From positions 341,001 through 405,000 of the forward strand of contig JAKOGI010000539.1 in the NCBI GenBank assembly GCA_029747015.1: 64,000 nucleotides of DNA. Direction: 5' to 3'. The position numbers and the translations under genes were made by a program. Source of the stretch: Carnegiea gigantea. Taxonomy: Eukaryota; Streptophyta; Magnoliopsida; Caryophyllales; Cactaceae. Shown here piece after piece: positions 34,819 through 48,490 of the stretch; the first letter of the stretch is position 1; the number at the start of each line of letters is the position of its first letter. A model generated the notes under the pieces. It did not search any database. It was not told the DNA's origin and worked only from the letters and a program-made list of their open reading frames with translations.

Positions 34819-37800
34819 TGTAATAGCACGAATCTAAACCCTGCAAATTACTTTGTTTAATCTCCATTTAAATTAACTAAGTTGGGAACTAAATTTCAAT
34901 TTAACATTCATTATATTTATGTAATCGCAGGTGAGACGACGAAGTGGCCTCAAAAATAAGATTTAATTGTGATACGTATAAAATCATTTAGAACTTATAA
35001 ATAAATAAATAAAAATGAGCTCATTTATGAATGTGGGTAAAATTTACAACTTTCAAGGATACGTACAATTAACTCATATGTTACGTAAATAAAACTATAA
35101 TGCAAATAAATTGAATATTGATAAATAAAAATACATGTTAATCAAAATGGGTAGAGTTTATAATTTCTTCCACATAAATCATAAAATACTAATAATAGCC
35201 TAAATATTAGCTTAAATTATAGCTCAACTATTTGTCATTTAAAAAAAGATAATTGTTTTACTACAAGGAAAAAGGGGGGAAATAATAAACAAGAAATATT
35301 TAGAAGCAATAGATGGAATCTACATCAAAAATTATAAAAGTAAACTATCTTCCTCCCCCTCTTTATTTTCCCGGCCATGATCCCCCTTTCCTTATTCTTT
35401 TACCTAGTGACCTCCTTCTTCCCCGGTAATTCACGCCTCATTCACCTGTTATTTGCACTACCCAACCCTTACCAGCACCATGCACCACTACTACGGCTAG
35501 CTAATAGCCATTGTGCCATTCCAGTAATCACCGCCGGCTACTGTCACCTCCAGTGGCCACCATCTCCTCCCTCCAACTCCTCTTTGACTTGTTTCAATGG
35601 TGGATTGCAAGATGAACCTTTATCCCTTTCATTTAATTTCACTCATTATATTCATCAATTTGGTTAATTAGTGTATTTTTTTAGCTTGGATAAATGTAAT
35701 TTGTATGAAGTCATGGTTATTATGTTGAATTTGAGGATTAGAGAAAGTTGAGGTTATGGGTGTTCGTGATGGAATTGGGGGTTGAATATAAGTTGTGTAC
35801 TTATGCTCATGTAATTTGGTTATATTCAATTGTGAGTATCTTTGATTATGTTTTGAATGAATTAGAGGTTGATTGCATAAATGTGTGTGTATGTGTGGGT
35901 TAGATGTGGCTATGGTGGGGGGAAGGAGTGAGTTTGAGCTTGAAGTTGAGGGAAAAATTTTGGAGGAAAGAATAAATTGGCAGATTTGTGGAATAATTTG
36001 GTCACAGTAAACTTGGTAATTAAATTGGTATATTGGAAGGGACTTAAAAGTGTAAATTGAGTGGTAATATTAGTGAGAGATTATTCGTAAGGCTTGGTTC
36101 TTGTGGTATGATTGAAGTGGTGCAACAATTATCTTGGATTAGTGTCGATGATTGATTAAGGGCTAAGGTAACTGAAAAGATAAATAGGAATTGATTCATT
36201 TCCAAATGGGTTGAAAGTGATGTATTCCTTTTGTTTTACAATTTAAACCAAATAAAGGTAAACCAAGTTTAGTGGAGATGTTATTTAATATGCAAATTGA
36301 GTGGATTAGCGATTTGAAGGCAATAGGAAGCTTGATGTTGTAGCTTAATCAAAGTAGTGCTGATGATAGGTTCCAATCAGTGTTAAGGGTGCCTTTAAAT
36401 GTAAAAATTACCCAAGTAACTAAAGGTGGAGTTATGTTCACTTGGGTTAAAAGAGTGGCATATCCTCTTTTAACTTAAAACAAATGATTAGGCGTCAAAG
36501 TCTACTTGAGGATTTCAATGTAAATATTTTTCGATTTAGGCCAAAGCATGTACTTGACAATGAAATAAGTTTAGCACCCCAAACCGAACCCTGCTAACCC
36601 AAACTTCTTCATGGATAAATCACTACAACCAATAATAATATTTCTTTTCATAATAATCATAACGACAATGAAATTTGTAATGGTAATGAGAATAACAACT
36701 AATATGAATAATAGTGATGATTATAATAATTATAATGGTAATGACATTAATAATGGTAACAATGAAGGTAACTATACTAAGCCCTAAAATAGCAATAATA
36801 ACATCAATGCCACTGATGAAAATAATAACATCAATAATAAAAGAAGGCGCAGTATAACTAGAAAACCAACATTTGTGTGCTTAAACAAATAATCACGACA
36901 CTTTGATTTGCCAAGGAGAACTATGAATTAGTTACTATTGTTGTAAACAATAAAAAAAATATTTGAGACTTCACTAACCATGAAAATATATATTTGGAGT
37001 AGAAATGATATCATTCCCATTATCATCAAGCCATAAACAAACATTTTATAAGAGAGAAAGAGTTTTTAAAAATTTCAGGTACCTTTATCACCTGTACCCT
37101 TTGAAAATTCTCATGGTCCTCAAAATTATATGAATTTCATGCAATATTCATGCAATAAATTAGTTTGAATAATGTTTTGCCATAGAATTAAGTGGCCCTA
37201 TCACTTATCAAACTTTAGGGCTCACGCTCTTCAGTTCACCCGTGCGGTCTCAGCTCAAGATTCCCAATCGACTTAGGAGGTGTACACGTACACCTATCTT
37301 AATGATTGTCTTAGACGTCAACAAGGGTTCTACTTCCAGATAATAACCGACAAGGCAGTTTTATTCATATTCTCTCCCTCTTCTATTTTCGAACTAAAAT
37401 GAATTGAGATGCAGACGCCCAACTAAACTGTTCTAAAAGCTTATTTTACAGTATAGGGATAAACATACTGGACTTCGACTCATTTCTCGAAATATTGTGC
37501 ATTTTCTATTTTAGATTAGGAATCAGTGAACAATCCTCTCCCTAACAAGTTGAAGGATGTAAGGCTCCATGTCTCTTGTGACTTGGCACTATGCTCACAA
37601 TGGATTTTGACATAGCATGAAGACTTGCCAGAGCTTAAAAGTCATGTTGGTTTTTTTTTTTTTTTTGAATAAGCATGCCTAATATGAAGTATTAGGAGAT
37701 ACTCAATCTAGTTATATTCTAGTTGTGTTACAGTTAAATTGCAGTTTGAAGTTGTCTTGCATGCTTTCAGCTTAATATGACTTATAAAAGTGAAAGGGCT

Positions 37801-37944
37801 TCAGTTAAGGTCGTGTAGTTATTATTTAGCCTTGTCTGACTTAGGACAGTCTTAAGTCCTCTAGTCGTTGAGACTTTTACTACAATCATGATATTAAATA
37901 ATCAAATTAAGCTAATTAAGTGGTAAGGTATTGGGAGCGTTACA
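34819..37944 (+). repeat. 3' LTR of element E (LTR C), 3126 bp
   Basis: It starts TGTAATAGCACG after a polypurine tract and ends GGGAGCGTTACA next to duplication TTTAT. It is the only full-length copy of this LTR family in the window. It contains an AAT/ATG-rich low-complexity stretch at 36640-36850 and a T-run at 37651-37666. The ORF at 35377-35667 is a CT-rich artefact also present in LTR A. Confidence 0.88.
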
Positions 37945-39915
37945 TTTATAAGAATTTATCGGTACGTTAGGAAGGTTATTCAAAATTTCTCTATCATCAT
38001 TGCTCCTTCACGTGACCTAATAAGGGCAAATCGACGAATTGACGGACTTAGAAACATGAGGACACATTTCTTCTCTTAAGGAGGAAGATATGCGAGGTGC
38101 CTATTTTAGCTTTGTTGAATTTACAAAAGCCTTTTGAACTAGAGGCTTATGCACTAGGATATGCAATTTGATGCAAGAAAGACCTATTGCTTACTACTCT
38201 GAATTGTATCAAGGGTCTTAAAAAATTGCCCAAGTTATGACAAAGCATTACTTACTCTACACTAAGCCATTAAGCATTGGCATGTGTGTCTAATAGGCAA
38301 AGAAACATTAGTTTATACCGATTATTAACCCCTTTAATGCCTTTAAATGCAATCTAAATTGCAACAAGCTTGATATACAAAATGGTTGACCCATCTTCAA
38401 CAGTTTCACTTGATCATAAAGTACAAAAAAGGAGTATAGAATAAAGTAGTCGATATGCTTTCTTGGCCACCAATAATTACACTTTGTTCACCCACTATCA
38501 TGGAAGTTCAACCTAGAGTGTATTACGAATACATCAGTATGTATGATATTTTCATGATATAATGAATATGGCAAAACTTGAGAAACCATCATAGTTCACT
38601 TTGTGAAATGGATTGCTTTACCAAGGTCCCCTGCCATGTGTTCCAAGTGAAGCAAATCGTACACAATGGATATGGGAAGCTCATACTTAAAAGGTGGTAG
38701 GTCACTTTGGAGTCAAATAAGACTATACAAAATATTCAATGATATGTCTATTAGCCTCGGATGCAACAACATGTAACATGCTTTGTTAAAAGATATGTAT
38801 TATGTAGTACTTTGAAGCCATCATACCAAAAACTTAGACTTTACACACCATTGTCGACACACCATTGCCGGTTCTAAGTAGACCCTAGGAAAGAATCTCC
38901 ATGGACTTATAGGAGGCTTACCAACTACTAAATGATGATATGATTACCTTTATGTTATAGTTGATAGACTTTCTAAGATGATTGTCTTGATGTCATGTAA
39001 AAAGACCATCACAAGCAAAGAAATTGCAAAACTCTACTTCAGAAATGGGTGGGTACATTTTAGGTTGGCAAGCTCTATTGTTTTAGATCACGATAGTCAT
39101 TTTCTTGGTAGTTTTTGGAAATCATAGTGGTCTATGATGGATACAAAGCCAAATCAAAGTACAGCTTACTATCCTCAAAAGACGAACAAAGTGAAGTTGT
39201 CAATAGGACCATTGTATATCTTTTGCGAGGTTATACTATTAGACACCCAATTGGGATTAGCGTTTGTCACACTTATACTTTTCCTATAACAGTGCTTTCC
39301 ATAGCTCCACCAACAAATCACCCTTTGAGGTATCTCTGGGTTACCTGCCACAAAGTCCATTTGACATTGAGTTTACACTTGACTCAAATATCAAAGGAAC
39401 TTCAACATAAGAATGGTATGGAGAAGGCTCAAAATTTCTTAGAAATCATCTAAAGGGTACATGATGAAATGGAAGAACAGTTGCAAAAAAGCTTAACAAG
39501 AACTTAAAGTTAGACATGATAAACACCGAATAAAAGGGGATTCCTAAGCTGGTGATCTTTTATGGTTACAATCAAGAAAGGAAAGGTTAAGAGGAGAAGG
39601 TAAGAAGTTGAAGCCTGTCTGTTATTGACCTTTTAAGATCGTTAAGAAGACGGGGGATCGATAATGCTTGTCAGTTAGAGTTACCTAATTATATGGACAT
39701 TTACTTTGTAGTTAATATTGAAAATTTAAAGCTCTTTGAAGCATCCATGTTGGATGATGAATTGTGAGAGGTCATGCCCTTAGTGGAAGAATTTACACAT
39801 CGATAATGAGACTCCATTACTAGAAGATACCATTCTTGAGAAATAGGAGAATCCATGTTTTTCCATCTCAAATTTTAAGATTCAACTAGAGTAGGATTCT
39901 CCCAAAGGGAAGTAA
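37945..39915 (+). pseudogene. Element D pol, right part: RNase H, integrase and tail (decayed)
   Basis: The sequence resumes after the E insertion with remnants of FYRRFIKNFSS, then ICEVPILALLNLQKPFELEA (38090-38140, RNase H start). Integrase core remnants at 38880-39250 are VIVDRLSKMIVLMSCKKTIT, VHFRLASSIVLDHDSHFLG, TKPNQSTAYYPQKTNK and NRTIVYLLRGY. The tail at 39500-39720 has ARHDKHRIK-like, ERLRGEGKKLKPV and YSVVNVENLKLFE-like pieces. The block at 39115-39453 is open for 112 codons in one frame but mixes frames. It is certainly non-functional. Confidence 0.85.
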
Positions 39916-40712
39916 TGATTTGGGATGATCAAACACTATTATTCTGATTACTAATTATGTTGTATAGTTTATACTTCCTTCGACAATGCAAAGTTATTAG
40001 AAATTAGTTATTTCTATTTTTGTTGTGGTTTACTATTATAGGATACTCATTTCGATTATTAAAAAAGGAGTTCATTTGTACGATAGAGAGAAATAGAACG
40101 AGGGGGGAGAGAGAGAAGAAGAAAGAGAAAGAAATAGAAATTTAAGCAGAATTTACATCTTTTTTTTTTGGAAGCCTCTTCTCTCAATATTTATTTAGTA
40201 TCTATTGGAGAAGTAATAATTTTATATTACTTTGATACAGATCATAGGTTCATAATTACCTTTGATTATGAGAGTTCAACTCGAAGAAACCTACAGGGTC
40301 ACAAAAGAAACTTTCTCAACTTTATTCACATGTGTTAGAAATTGGAGTAGATTTGATGTTTGTCTATGTCGTGAAATTTGGATCAAAATAATTGAGATTC
40401 CAGTGCATGGTTAAAGAAGAGAATAATTTGAATAAAATTGCATGTTTGTGCGAGATATAATTTGCTTCCATAAAGATATTTCAGATCATGCTTTCTTTTC
40501 AAAAGTTTATGTATTGATTGATACTTTTCCATTTAGGTTTTTTGGTTATGAGCTCATCCATGATCTAAGGGCAAATGTATAGGTTGAAGATTTTAGGAAA
40601 ATACTAGTCCAAACATGCACTTTCTGCTCAAACCTTCACATGTAGTAACATGAAAATAGCGTCTCCAGTGAAAAGGAAGCTTATATATCTTAGAGTCCTT
40701 GGGCCCGTTTAC
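39916..40712. other. Unresolved stretch that may start with the 3' LTR of element D
   Basis: AAAGGGAAGTAA at 39904-39915 resembles a polypurine tract and is followed by TGATTTGGGATGATC, a possible LTR start. A GA-rich run (40085-40140) follows. No second LTR is available for comparison, so the end is unknown. No gene is seen. Confidence 0.25.
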
Positions 40713-41102
40713 TAGAGATGCTAATGGGTCAGATCTAGATTGCGTTCACTTAGATTCAATTCCATTCTAATTTTCTAGGTCTAGGTCTAGACTCAGTTCA
40801 GACCCATTGAATCTTGAACAGTAAGTTCCATTTCAGACTAATTGGCCTATGAAACTTAAACGGATCCTAAATTGATCTAGAGCCCTCCAAAAGTACATTA
40901 GGAGTTTAAAACATACCGTAGCTATTCAACCAATACATTATTAGAATTTTTAACAAAGACAATAGTAGAAAAATGGGATATAAGAAAATAGAAACTCTAG
41001 TGTGCCCACTAGAAAACGGTAATTACAATACAACCTCATATAGTAAAGTCTCCACAAAACCATATTCCACCGACGAAAACACCAAAAGAAGCTCCATATA
41101 AC

Positions 41103-42266
<1,164 letters not shown>

Positions 42267-42996
42267 CATATAACGAAATCTATTTCACTTGGTTAGCTTG
42301 TATCTCCATTACAATGATTGTTGGAAAGGAGATAAATGTGAACTTAATTGTCAAGTAGAGATCATCATTAACCAAAATGAAGACATTTTGAGCTTAAAAT
42401 TCATATTTGAACTTCTTTTAATATTTTCCATTGGATGGTCACATTTCAATTCAAATTGTCAAAGTTGGATTTTGCTCCTCAATTCCAAACGAACTCATCA
42501 TTAAGGAATAGATCGAAAAGTGGCCCATTGTAATTGTATTCATTATACAAAGGCATTATATATCGTCCTTTAATACTACTAATTAGTATATGAATATTAT
42601 CTATTTAACTTATAGTAATTACGGGCAAGCATATCCATGATACCCATCACCGTTTGTTACTAGGTATTACCTACTAAATTTAAATAGGAAAGAGTAGGTA
42701 TCCGTTCACTAGGCACACAACTTGATCCCTAAAAATGGAGACTATTAGCTCATGATATGTTGAGGACGAAAAGATAGAAGGGAAGTCCAAACGAATTGTG
42801 TAGTTGGACTTACCGGTTACAAGGGTACTAGGTCCAATGGTCGGATTCGGATCTAAGAAATGGATCCATATTTAGATCCATTTAAGATTCAGATCCTTTT
42901 TAAGATCCATTGGATCCAAAAGTAATGGATCTAGACCCATCTAAATGGGACGGATATGGGGCGGATCCAAAATCCATTGCGACCCCTACCCGTTAT

Positions 42997-45218
42997 GGAT
43001 AATGCAACTGTGGGTTCTTATAATGTGAAAGTTGTTGAGGGTAGTTTCTAAAAACTTAAAGGGATTGAAAAGGTGCGGGTCATTACTAGTCATCTTCAAC
43101 AACAAACTAAAAGATAAAGAGTAGGTAGTATTGCATATACAGGTGTTTACTACAAAGGAAATACAATCTTAGAGCCCCTTTTTGATTCTTTAATTGAGAA
43201 AGAAATGAAAGTTGGATGTCAACAAAAGAAATGATAGAGGTAAAATTAAAGAAATTCTCAAAGAAGTTAATCAGGTGATGAGCTATGAGCTATGATAAAA
43301 GCGCAGTGAGTAATGAGTCATATATCAAGGGCTTCTACCGTGAAACTAAATAAACTTGGAAGATTGGAAAGTGGTTGAATTAAATGTTTAATGGGATGAA
43401 AATGGAATGTTCAATTGGTTAAGAAGAACCTGACAACACATGCAAAAGGTTAGAAAGTTACCAATGAAGAGGAGTGATGAATTTAAATGCTTGGTTTATA
43501 AGAGGAACTGGGGAAGAGGTTATATGGAGGTAGCCATTTCAAAGTAGTATGCAAAGCCATGATTGCCTTTGTCAATGAGCTCACAAAAGCTTGGAAGTTG
43601 CTATAAGTCTTTCATGATTGCCATTAGATATGTAGTTATTTTTTAAAAAAATGAGTTAGGGTTTCTTTTATTTATTTATTTATTTATTTATTTACTTATT
43701 TATTTATTTATTTTAGCATAATTATAACAGGTAATGTACTTGGCTCATCATAATTAACCCGTCATACGGTGACGTATTTGCCAACGCATAAGTCTTGATT
43801 GATGCTCTCATATTCGAATTCCTTCTTTTGAAGGTTATCATTTCAAAAAAAAAAAAAAAAAAGGGGCATGCAGGATACCCTTAATTGCTAATTGTGACAA
43901 TCAAGATTGCAAATCTTAATGTATCTTAATAAATCGCAAACTTATGATTATGATTTCATCTCATTTATTAGTTTGATATCAGAACTAATTAGTCCTTCAT
44001 ATACTTACTACACAGTTTATTGTATGATTAGCATCTAGTTTGATTAAAATGTTAAGATGAAATATAAGAAAAGTAATTCAAAATTCAATTTCTATAAGAG
44101 TTAAGATTTCGTGATACAAATTTGGAAAAGTATGCTTTAATACTATTGTACATATAGCTCGATGATTTTATTGTTTTAGTATGTATGTTCATTTTGTCAA
44201 ATTTGTTTGGAATCACAATAAATGTTTTGATTTGAAATCTTTTGACAAATTTAGAGGCTATAGACATGACTAAAATTGATGACTTCTGAACACAGACCAA
44301 TATTAGCACTCAAGTGTCGTTAGAAGCCATCTCACATAAGGAAACACTTATATCGAAGAACCGATTTAATTATCATGATTATTCATTAGTTCATGTTCTC
44401 CCACTCACCAAGAACTCATTAGCACCCCAAAACATTTCGATCTGATCAAGTTGCACAGTCACAACCTTGGACACCACTCATTTTTGAAAAGTGACAAATC
44501 AGTGCCTAAGAATATGTATATGCACAAACAGATATATATATATATATATATATATTATTTATATATATTATATATATATATACTATATATATATATTATT
44601 ATATATAGATATATAATATTATATATATATATATATATATATAACACAAAATAAAGCCTTTTAATTTATTGACACATGTAATTCTTGCAAATTTTACAAA
44701 TAATTAACAGCTTTACTTTTTTTCTTTTTTAAAAAAACACAATTTAGTAATTAGTATCTTTCAAAAGTAAGGATACAATATATTAGATGTCGAATATTAT
44801 ATTTATGTAATCTAATATTATGGTTTGGTAAATTGATGAAAATAAAAAAGAATCCTTTCATTCCAAGCCTTCAACTAAATGCGGTCGGCAAATTCCAATT
44901 CAACATATGTCTTGTGATTTTTGCCAACTTACCAAATTGATGACAACGAAAAACTCTATTTGGCCACTTTTGCTAACTGGGCAATTGATGATAATAAAAA
45001 CCACAACACTCTAACCCCATGAAAATAATTTGGCAAATTGATCGATGATAATAAAAAAGATAACACTCTAATCCGGCAAACAAATCAATTTTGCCAATAT
45101 AACATTGGGTTGACTTATGGTTTTTGTTTTTTTTTTAACATAAATATGAAATCTTAGAGATAATTTGCTGCTCTTTTTAATATTAATATAGAATATTAGA
45201 GATATTACATATAATATG
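42997..45218. other. Intergenic AT-rich DNA with simple repeats
   Basis: No gene is supported here. It holds (TTTA)n at 43670-43715, an A-run at 43845-43862, (AT)n-rich sequence at 44530-44642 and degenerate repeats at 44829-45075. ORFs at 44085-44309 and 44451-44654 (Ile/Tyr-rich) follow from AT content. Confidence 0.7.
44829..45075. repeat. Degenerate repeat of AATTGATGATAATAAAAA units
   Basis: Four spaced units read close to GCAAATTGATGATAATAAAA (44829, 44934, 44982 and 45033). They are followed by AACACTCTAA.CC in the last two. Confidence 0.6.
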
Positions 45219-45223
45219 ATGAC

Positions 45224-45591
45224 TGTTGACCAATAACGGTCACAAATAAATGGCCATAATCAAACATTTGATTCAACAGTTACAAAAAGATTAATTGTAT
45301 ATTAATCAGCATTAATCACCCCATTAATTTGCAAATTCTGTTTTGAGGCTTTGTGCCACTATAAATAGATGGTGGATTATAGGGTATCATCATCAGTTTA
45401 GGCAACAAGCTTTCCTCCAAATCTAATACTCTCTGTCCTCTCCCTCACATAGGGCTCGCCATCTAAGTGGGTTTGGGTTTTGAGCATGAAGCATCCGGTG
45501 ACTCTAGTAGCCACCATATTGTGGGCAAGAATCAATCAAAGGCTAAAGATTCAGGCAAGCTTCCGCACCAGGTAACATCTAATTACCAACA
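45224..45591 (+). repeat. 5' LTR of copia element
   Basis: This 368-bp LTR contains CTATAAATAGATGG at about 45359, a strong TATA box. It differs from the 3' LTR at roughly two dozen positions by eye. Confidence 0.97.
45361..45368 (+). promoter_or_regulatory. TATA box in copia LTR
   Basis: TATAAATA lies in the 5' LTR. The 3' LTR has TATAAATC at the same place. It should set the element's transcript start some 30 bp downstream. Confidence 0.6.
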
Positions 45592-45592
45592 G

Positions 45593-45605
45593 TGGTATCA
45601 GAGCC
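45593..45605 (+). other. Primer-binding site of copia element
   Basis: TGGTATCAGAGCC is complementary to the 3' end of initiator Met tRNA. It starts one base after the LTR. Confidence 0.93.
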
Positions 45606-47321
45606 ACCTCTGTTTGATTCTAGCCCTAACCATTATAATTCTGATTAAGCATGCTTGTTCACCCAGTAGAATATGAATTTGATTATGAGGCAAATGACTA
45701 TGTGTTATTTTGTCTAATTATGCTAAATTCATGCTCTTTGGTCACAATTTATATGCTTCAAAATTAGAATGCCAATCAGAATGATATAATAACATGAATT
45801 TCATTTGCACTTTTGCTAATGTGCTAAAAGGATTGAGAATCTGTGTGATTATTGGAACTAATGTAATGCATAAATCAAGTATGCTCGTTTGCTAAATTTC
45901 GAAAATCATGTTCTATGCGAAACTGAGTTGAATATGAGATCATGATAATTCGTCTAATTTTAAGTACGTGATTCCCGGCTAGAATACAAATTAGAGAAAA
46001 TAGAGACCCACATATCTGGATCTAAAACCCAATTCTGACCCTTCTCGGCCCCGACACCCCACCGTCCCCAAAAAGAAAAAAAAAGGGGAAGAGTGGACTT
46101 GCCTATAAACTCATCAGTATCGCCGAGAGGGGTGGCGCATGTGAGTTACGCGCCGCCGGCAAAAACGTTTTTTGTTCGTTTTCTTCCCCCCCCCCTCCCA
46201 ACGCCCCTAACCTCCTCAGATTTGCTCATTCGGCACAGAACCATGAAAAACACACCATCGAAGCCGCACGTGGCTAACACGCGCCGCCACAGGGGTGGTG
46301 TGTTATGTGAGTGGATGGCATAAGTCGAATGTTTGGCGGCTGATCTACTTGCTGGCGTGGTTTGTTAGTGGGTTTGGTCGTTGGTTGATGCCGGGATGCG
46401 TTTATAAGAGTCTGGAAAGGGGGGTTCCTCATCTAGGTTGCAGTTTTGGTTGATGATACCGGCGGATTTGAGTCTCAGCCAAGGTGACCGGTGTAGGTGT
46501 TAGCACCGATCTGGGGCTCAGGTGGGGTAGTAGTAGGCGGCCATGGCGGCCATGGAGAACGGGGAAGTCGAGTTTTCTTTTTGTCTCGGCTAAGAGTCTA
46601 ATTTCACAGAGAGAGAGAGCCTTAGGGTTAGAGAAAGGGCTATGACTAAAGTAAGCAACTCTCACATAAAATAAATATAAATTAAAGACCGAATAAAAAG
46701 GGGAAGCGGTCTTTTGGGTTTGCTACAGCTTATGTAACCTATTTTTAATTTTTTTTTTTTAAGATTTTGGGTACAAACATAATTCTGAACATATACATAT
46801 AGAAATATGATGTATTCATGAGTTAAGTTAGAATTTCGAACTAAGTTTGGTTTGTGAATGCATGATATTCTTATAACATTAATATGTTTAATGTTCAAAT
46901 GTATACTATCACATGCTCATTGAGTATAAATTCATTTTATATGTCGAATAATTTATTATTATTAGTTAATAATAATGGAAATATGAATTAGTTTGATATA
47001 TATGTACCATTTTCGATATGTAAATATGTAAATTAGTTTTACATAGATCTTATTAAATAAAATATGTATGTGATATTTAAATAAATGTTAATTAGTTTAA
47101 TACTTTAACTGTGGTCCATGTGAATATTTTTTATGGAAATATTATTGTAATTAAGTTATTTAAATTTTCTAGTTCATAATTATATGAGATAATTATGGCC
47201 TTAGTGAAATTTTCGATCATATGATATGAACGATGAAACTTTAATAATTTAATTACTTAAGAAAACATGTGCCTAATGTCCATCTCAATGTAAACTTAAG
47301 GATACGGCAACTAACAGTGCA
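45606..47321 (+). other. Long leader of copia element
   Basis: This 1.7-kb leader lies between the primer site and gag. It has a GC-richer part (46020-46560), with short ORFs such as 46093-46323 that show no domain, then AT-rich sequence. No gene is supported. Confidence 0.7.
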
Positions 47322-48190
47322 ATGATCAATGAATTGTCCACTAGTCAAAAGTTAGATGGGTCTAACTATGACATGCGGAAGCAGAATATTCAGTATCTTC
47401 TGAACGAAAGAGACCTGTTGGAACACTTAACGGTAGCCAAGTTTCCGCCATCTGACAAGGACAAAGATGGCAAGCCTATTGATACTTCTACTGTGCAGTA
47501 TCAAGAAAGTTTACAGGCCTACCAAGACTGGTCCAAAAAGGATCGAAGGGCATGCTTTACCATGTTGTACTGCATGTACGATGACCTGATTGGAGAATTT
47601 AAGGTATGTCCCACAGTTAAGGACATGTGGGATCAACTCAAAATTCGATTTGGACAAACATCTGAGACAAGGTTTTGTACCTTGCAATTGAAATGGATGC
47701 AATACCAAATGGATACCAGTCATACCATGGCTGAGCATTTACGAATTATGAGTGGCATAATTCGTGATCTCAAGGCTACTGGTAAAGAAATTTCTGAGGG
47801 GGAGCAAGTCCTGAATGTGATTCGGACTCTTCCTGTGGAGTCTCAACATTGCCATAACGTCAAGACGGTCTTGACGCATTCAGACCACATAAAGACTTTT
47901 GCTAAGATCCAAAGCCACCTCGAAATGGAGGAAGAACACTTAAAAATGTTCGATACTCCAAATGTGGCTCTTGTTGCTAAGGGAAACAGGCCCAAAGGCA
48001 ACAAAAATGGTTAAGGTCAGTAGGATAAGAAGGGTTCTCACCCCCCTCAGAAAGGTCGGCCAAAGGCTGGGTTTGGCAAGAAACAAAAGGGCTAAGGCAA
48101 TGGAGAGAAAAATATAGCACGTGTGAAGTGCTATAATTGTGGTAAGAAAGGGCATTATGCTCGGGATTGTCCTGAGCCACCGAAGGTACC
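47322..48190 (+). pseudogene. Copia gag (UBN2 type) with zinc knuckle
   Basis: The first 230 codons are open (stop at 48012). They show the UBN2-type capsid: KLDGSNYDMRKQNIQYLLNE, AYQDWSKKDRRACFTMLYCM, DLIGEFKVCPTVKDMWDQLK and MAEHLRIMSGIIRDLKATGK. The same frame continues after stops at 48012, 48021 and 48093 to a CCHC knuckle CYNCGKKGHYARDC at 48129-48170, so the stops are secondary. Gag forms the virus-like particle and binds RNA. A premature stop removes the knuckle in this copy. The start ATG follows a typical long leader. An earlier ATG was not preferred because the conserved N-terminus begins here. Confidence 0.93.
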
Positions 48191-48239
48191 TTTCTCCACT
48201 TATTCCCCTGAATTATATGTATGTTCTCATGCACTAGTT

Positions 48240-48440
48240 GCTAATTCCTTTCCTAATTAGATTGTAGATACGAGAGCAAGCAAACATATAGTTCGAGATA
48301 GAGCTGGGTTTGAGGACTTTCACCACTGCCTGGTGGGTTCACAATCTGTCGTGCTTGGGAACGGCAGTGAAGAAAACATTCTAGGCATTGGACCGTATAG
48401 CTCACGCTCCGAGGAGGGAATAAATTGCTCCTTTTTTATG
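48240..48440 (+). pseudogene. Copia protease (active site mutated)
   Basis: In the gag frame, IVDTRASKHIV at 48261 is the retropepsin active site. The invariant DTG is DTR here (GGA to AGA). VVLGNGSEENILGIG follows. The enzyme would process the polyprotein, and this copy should be inactive. Confidence 0.85.
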
Positions 48441-48490
48441 CTCTTTATGCACCTAGGGTGCGAGTTTGCCTTTTGTCCTTGGTTTCTTGA

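Larger units (their letters stand above)
7703..37944 (+). mobile_element. Element E: chromovirus-like Ty3/gypsy element, heavily nested
   Basis: The 5' LTR starts TGTAACAACCC at 7703 and the 3' LTR ends GAGCGTTACA at 37944. The flanks carry the same 5 bp, TTTAT, at 7698-7702 and 37945-37949, which proves one insertion event into the D polymerase. The 5' LTR is split by element F and cut short by the inverted LTR B. Only the last part of the internal region, with a decayed chromodomain and a polypurine tract, can be recognised next to the 3' LTR. PBS, gag and most of pol are missing. Confidence 0.85.

Noticed and set aside
36572..37236. A 661-bp insertion in LTR C
   Set aside because: The matching sequence is present in LTR B, so the difference is better explained by a deletion in LTR A.
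43720..43862. Possible SINE with box A/B-like words and an A-tail
   Set aside because: Spacing of the boxes is too long, no target duplication was seen, and the head is not tRNA-like.
44451..44654. Ile/Tyr-rich ORF
   Set aside because: Translation of an (AT)n run.
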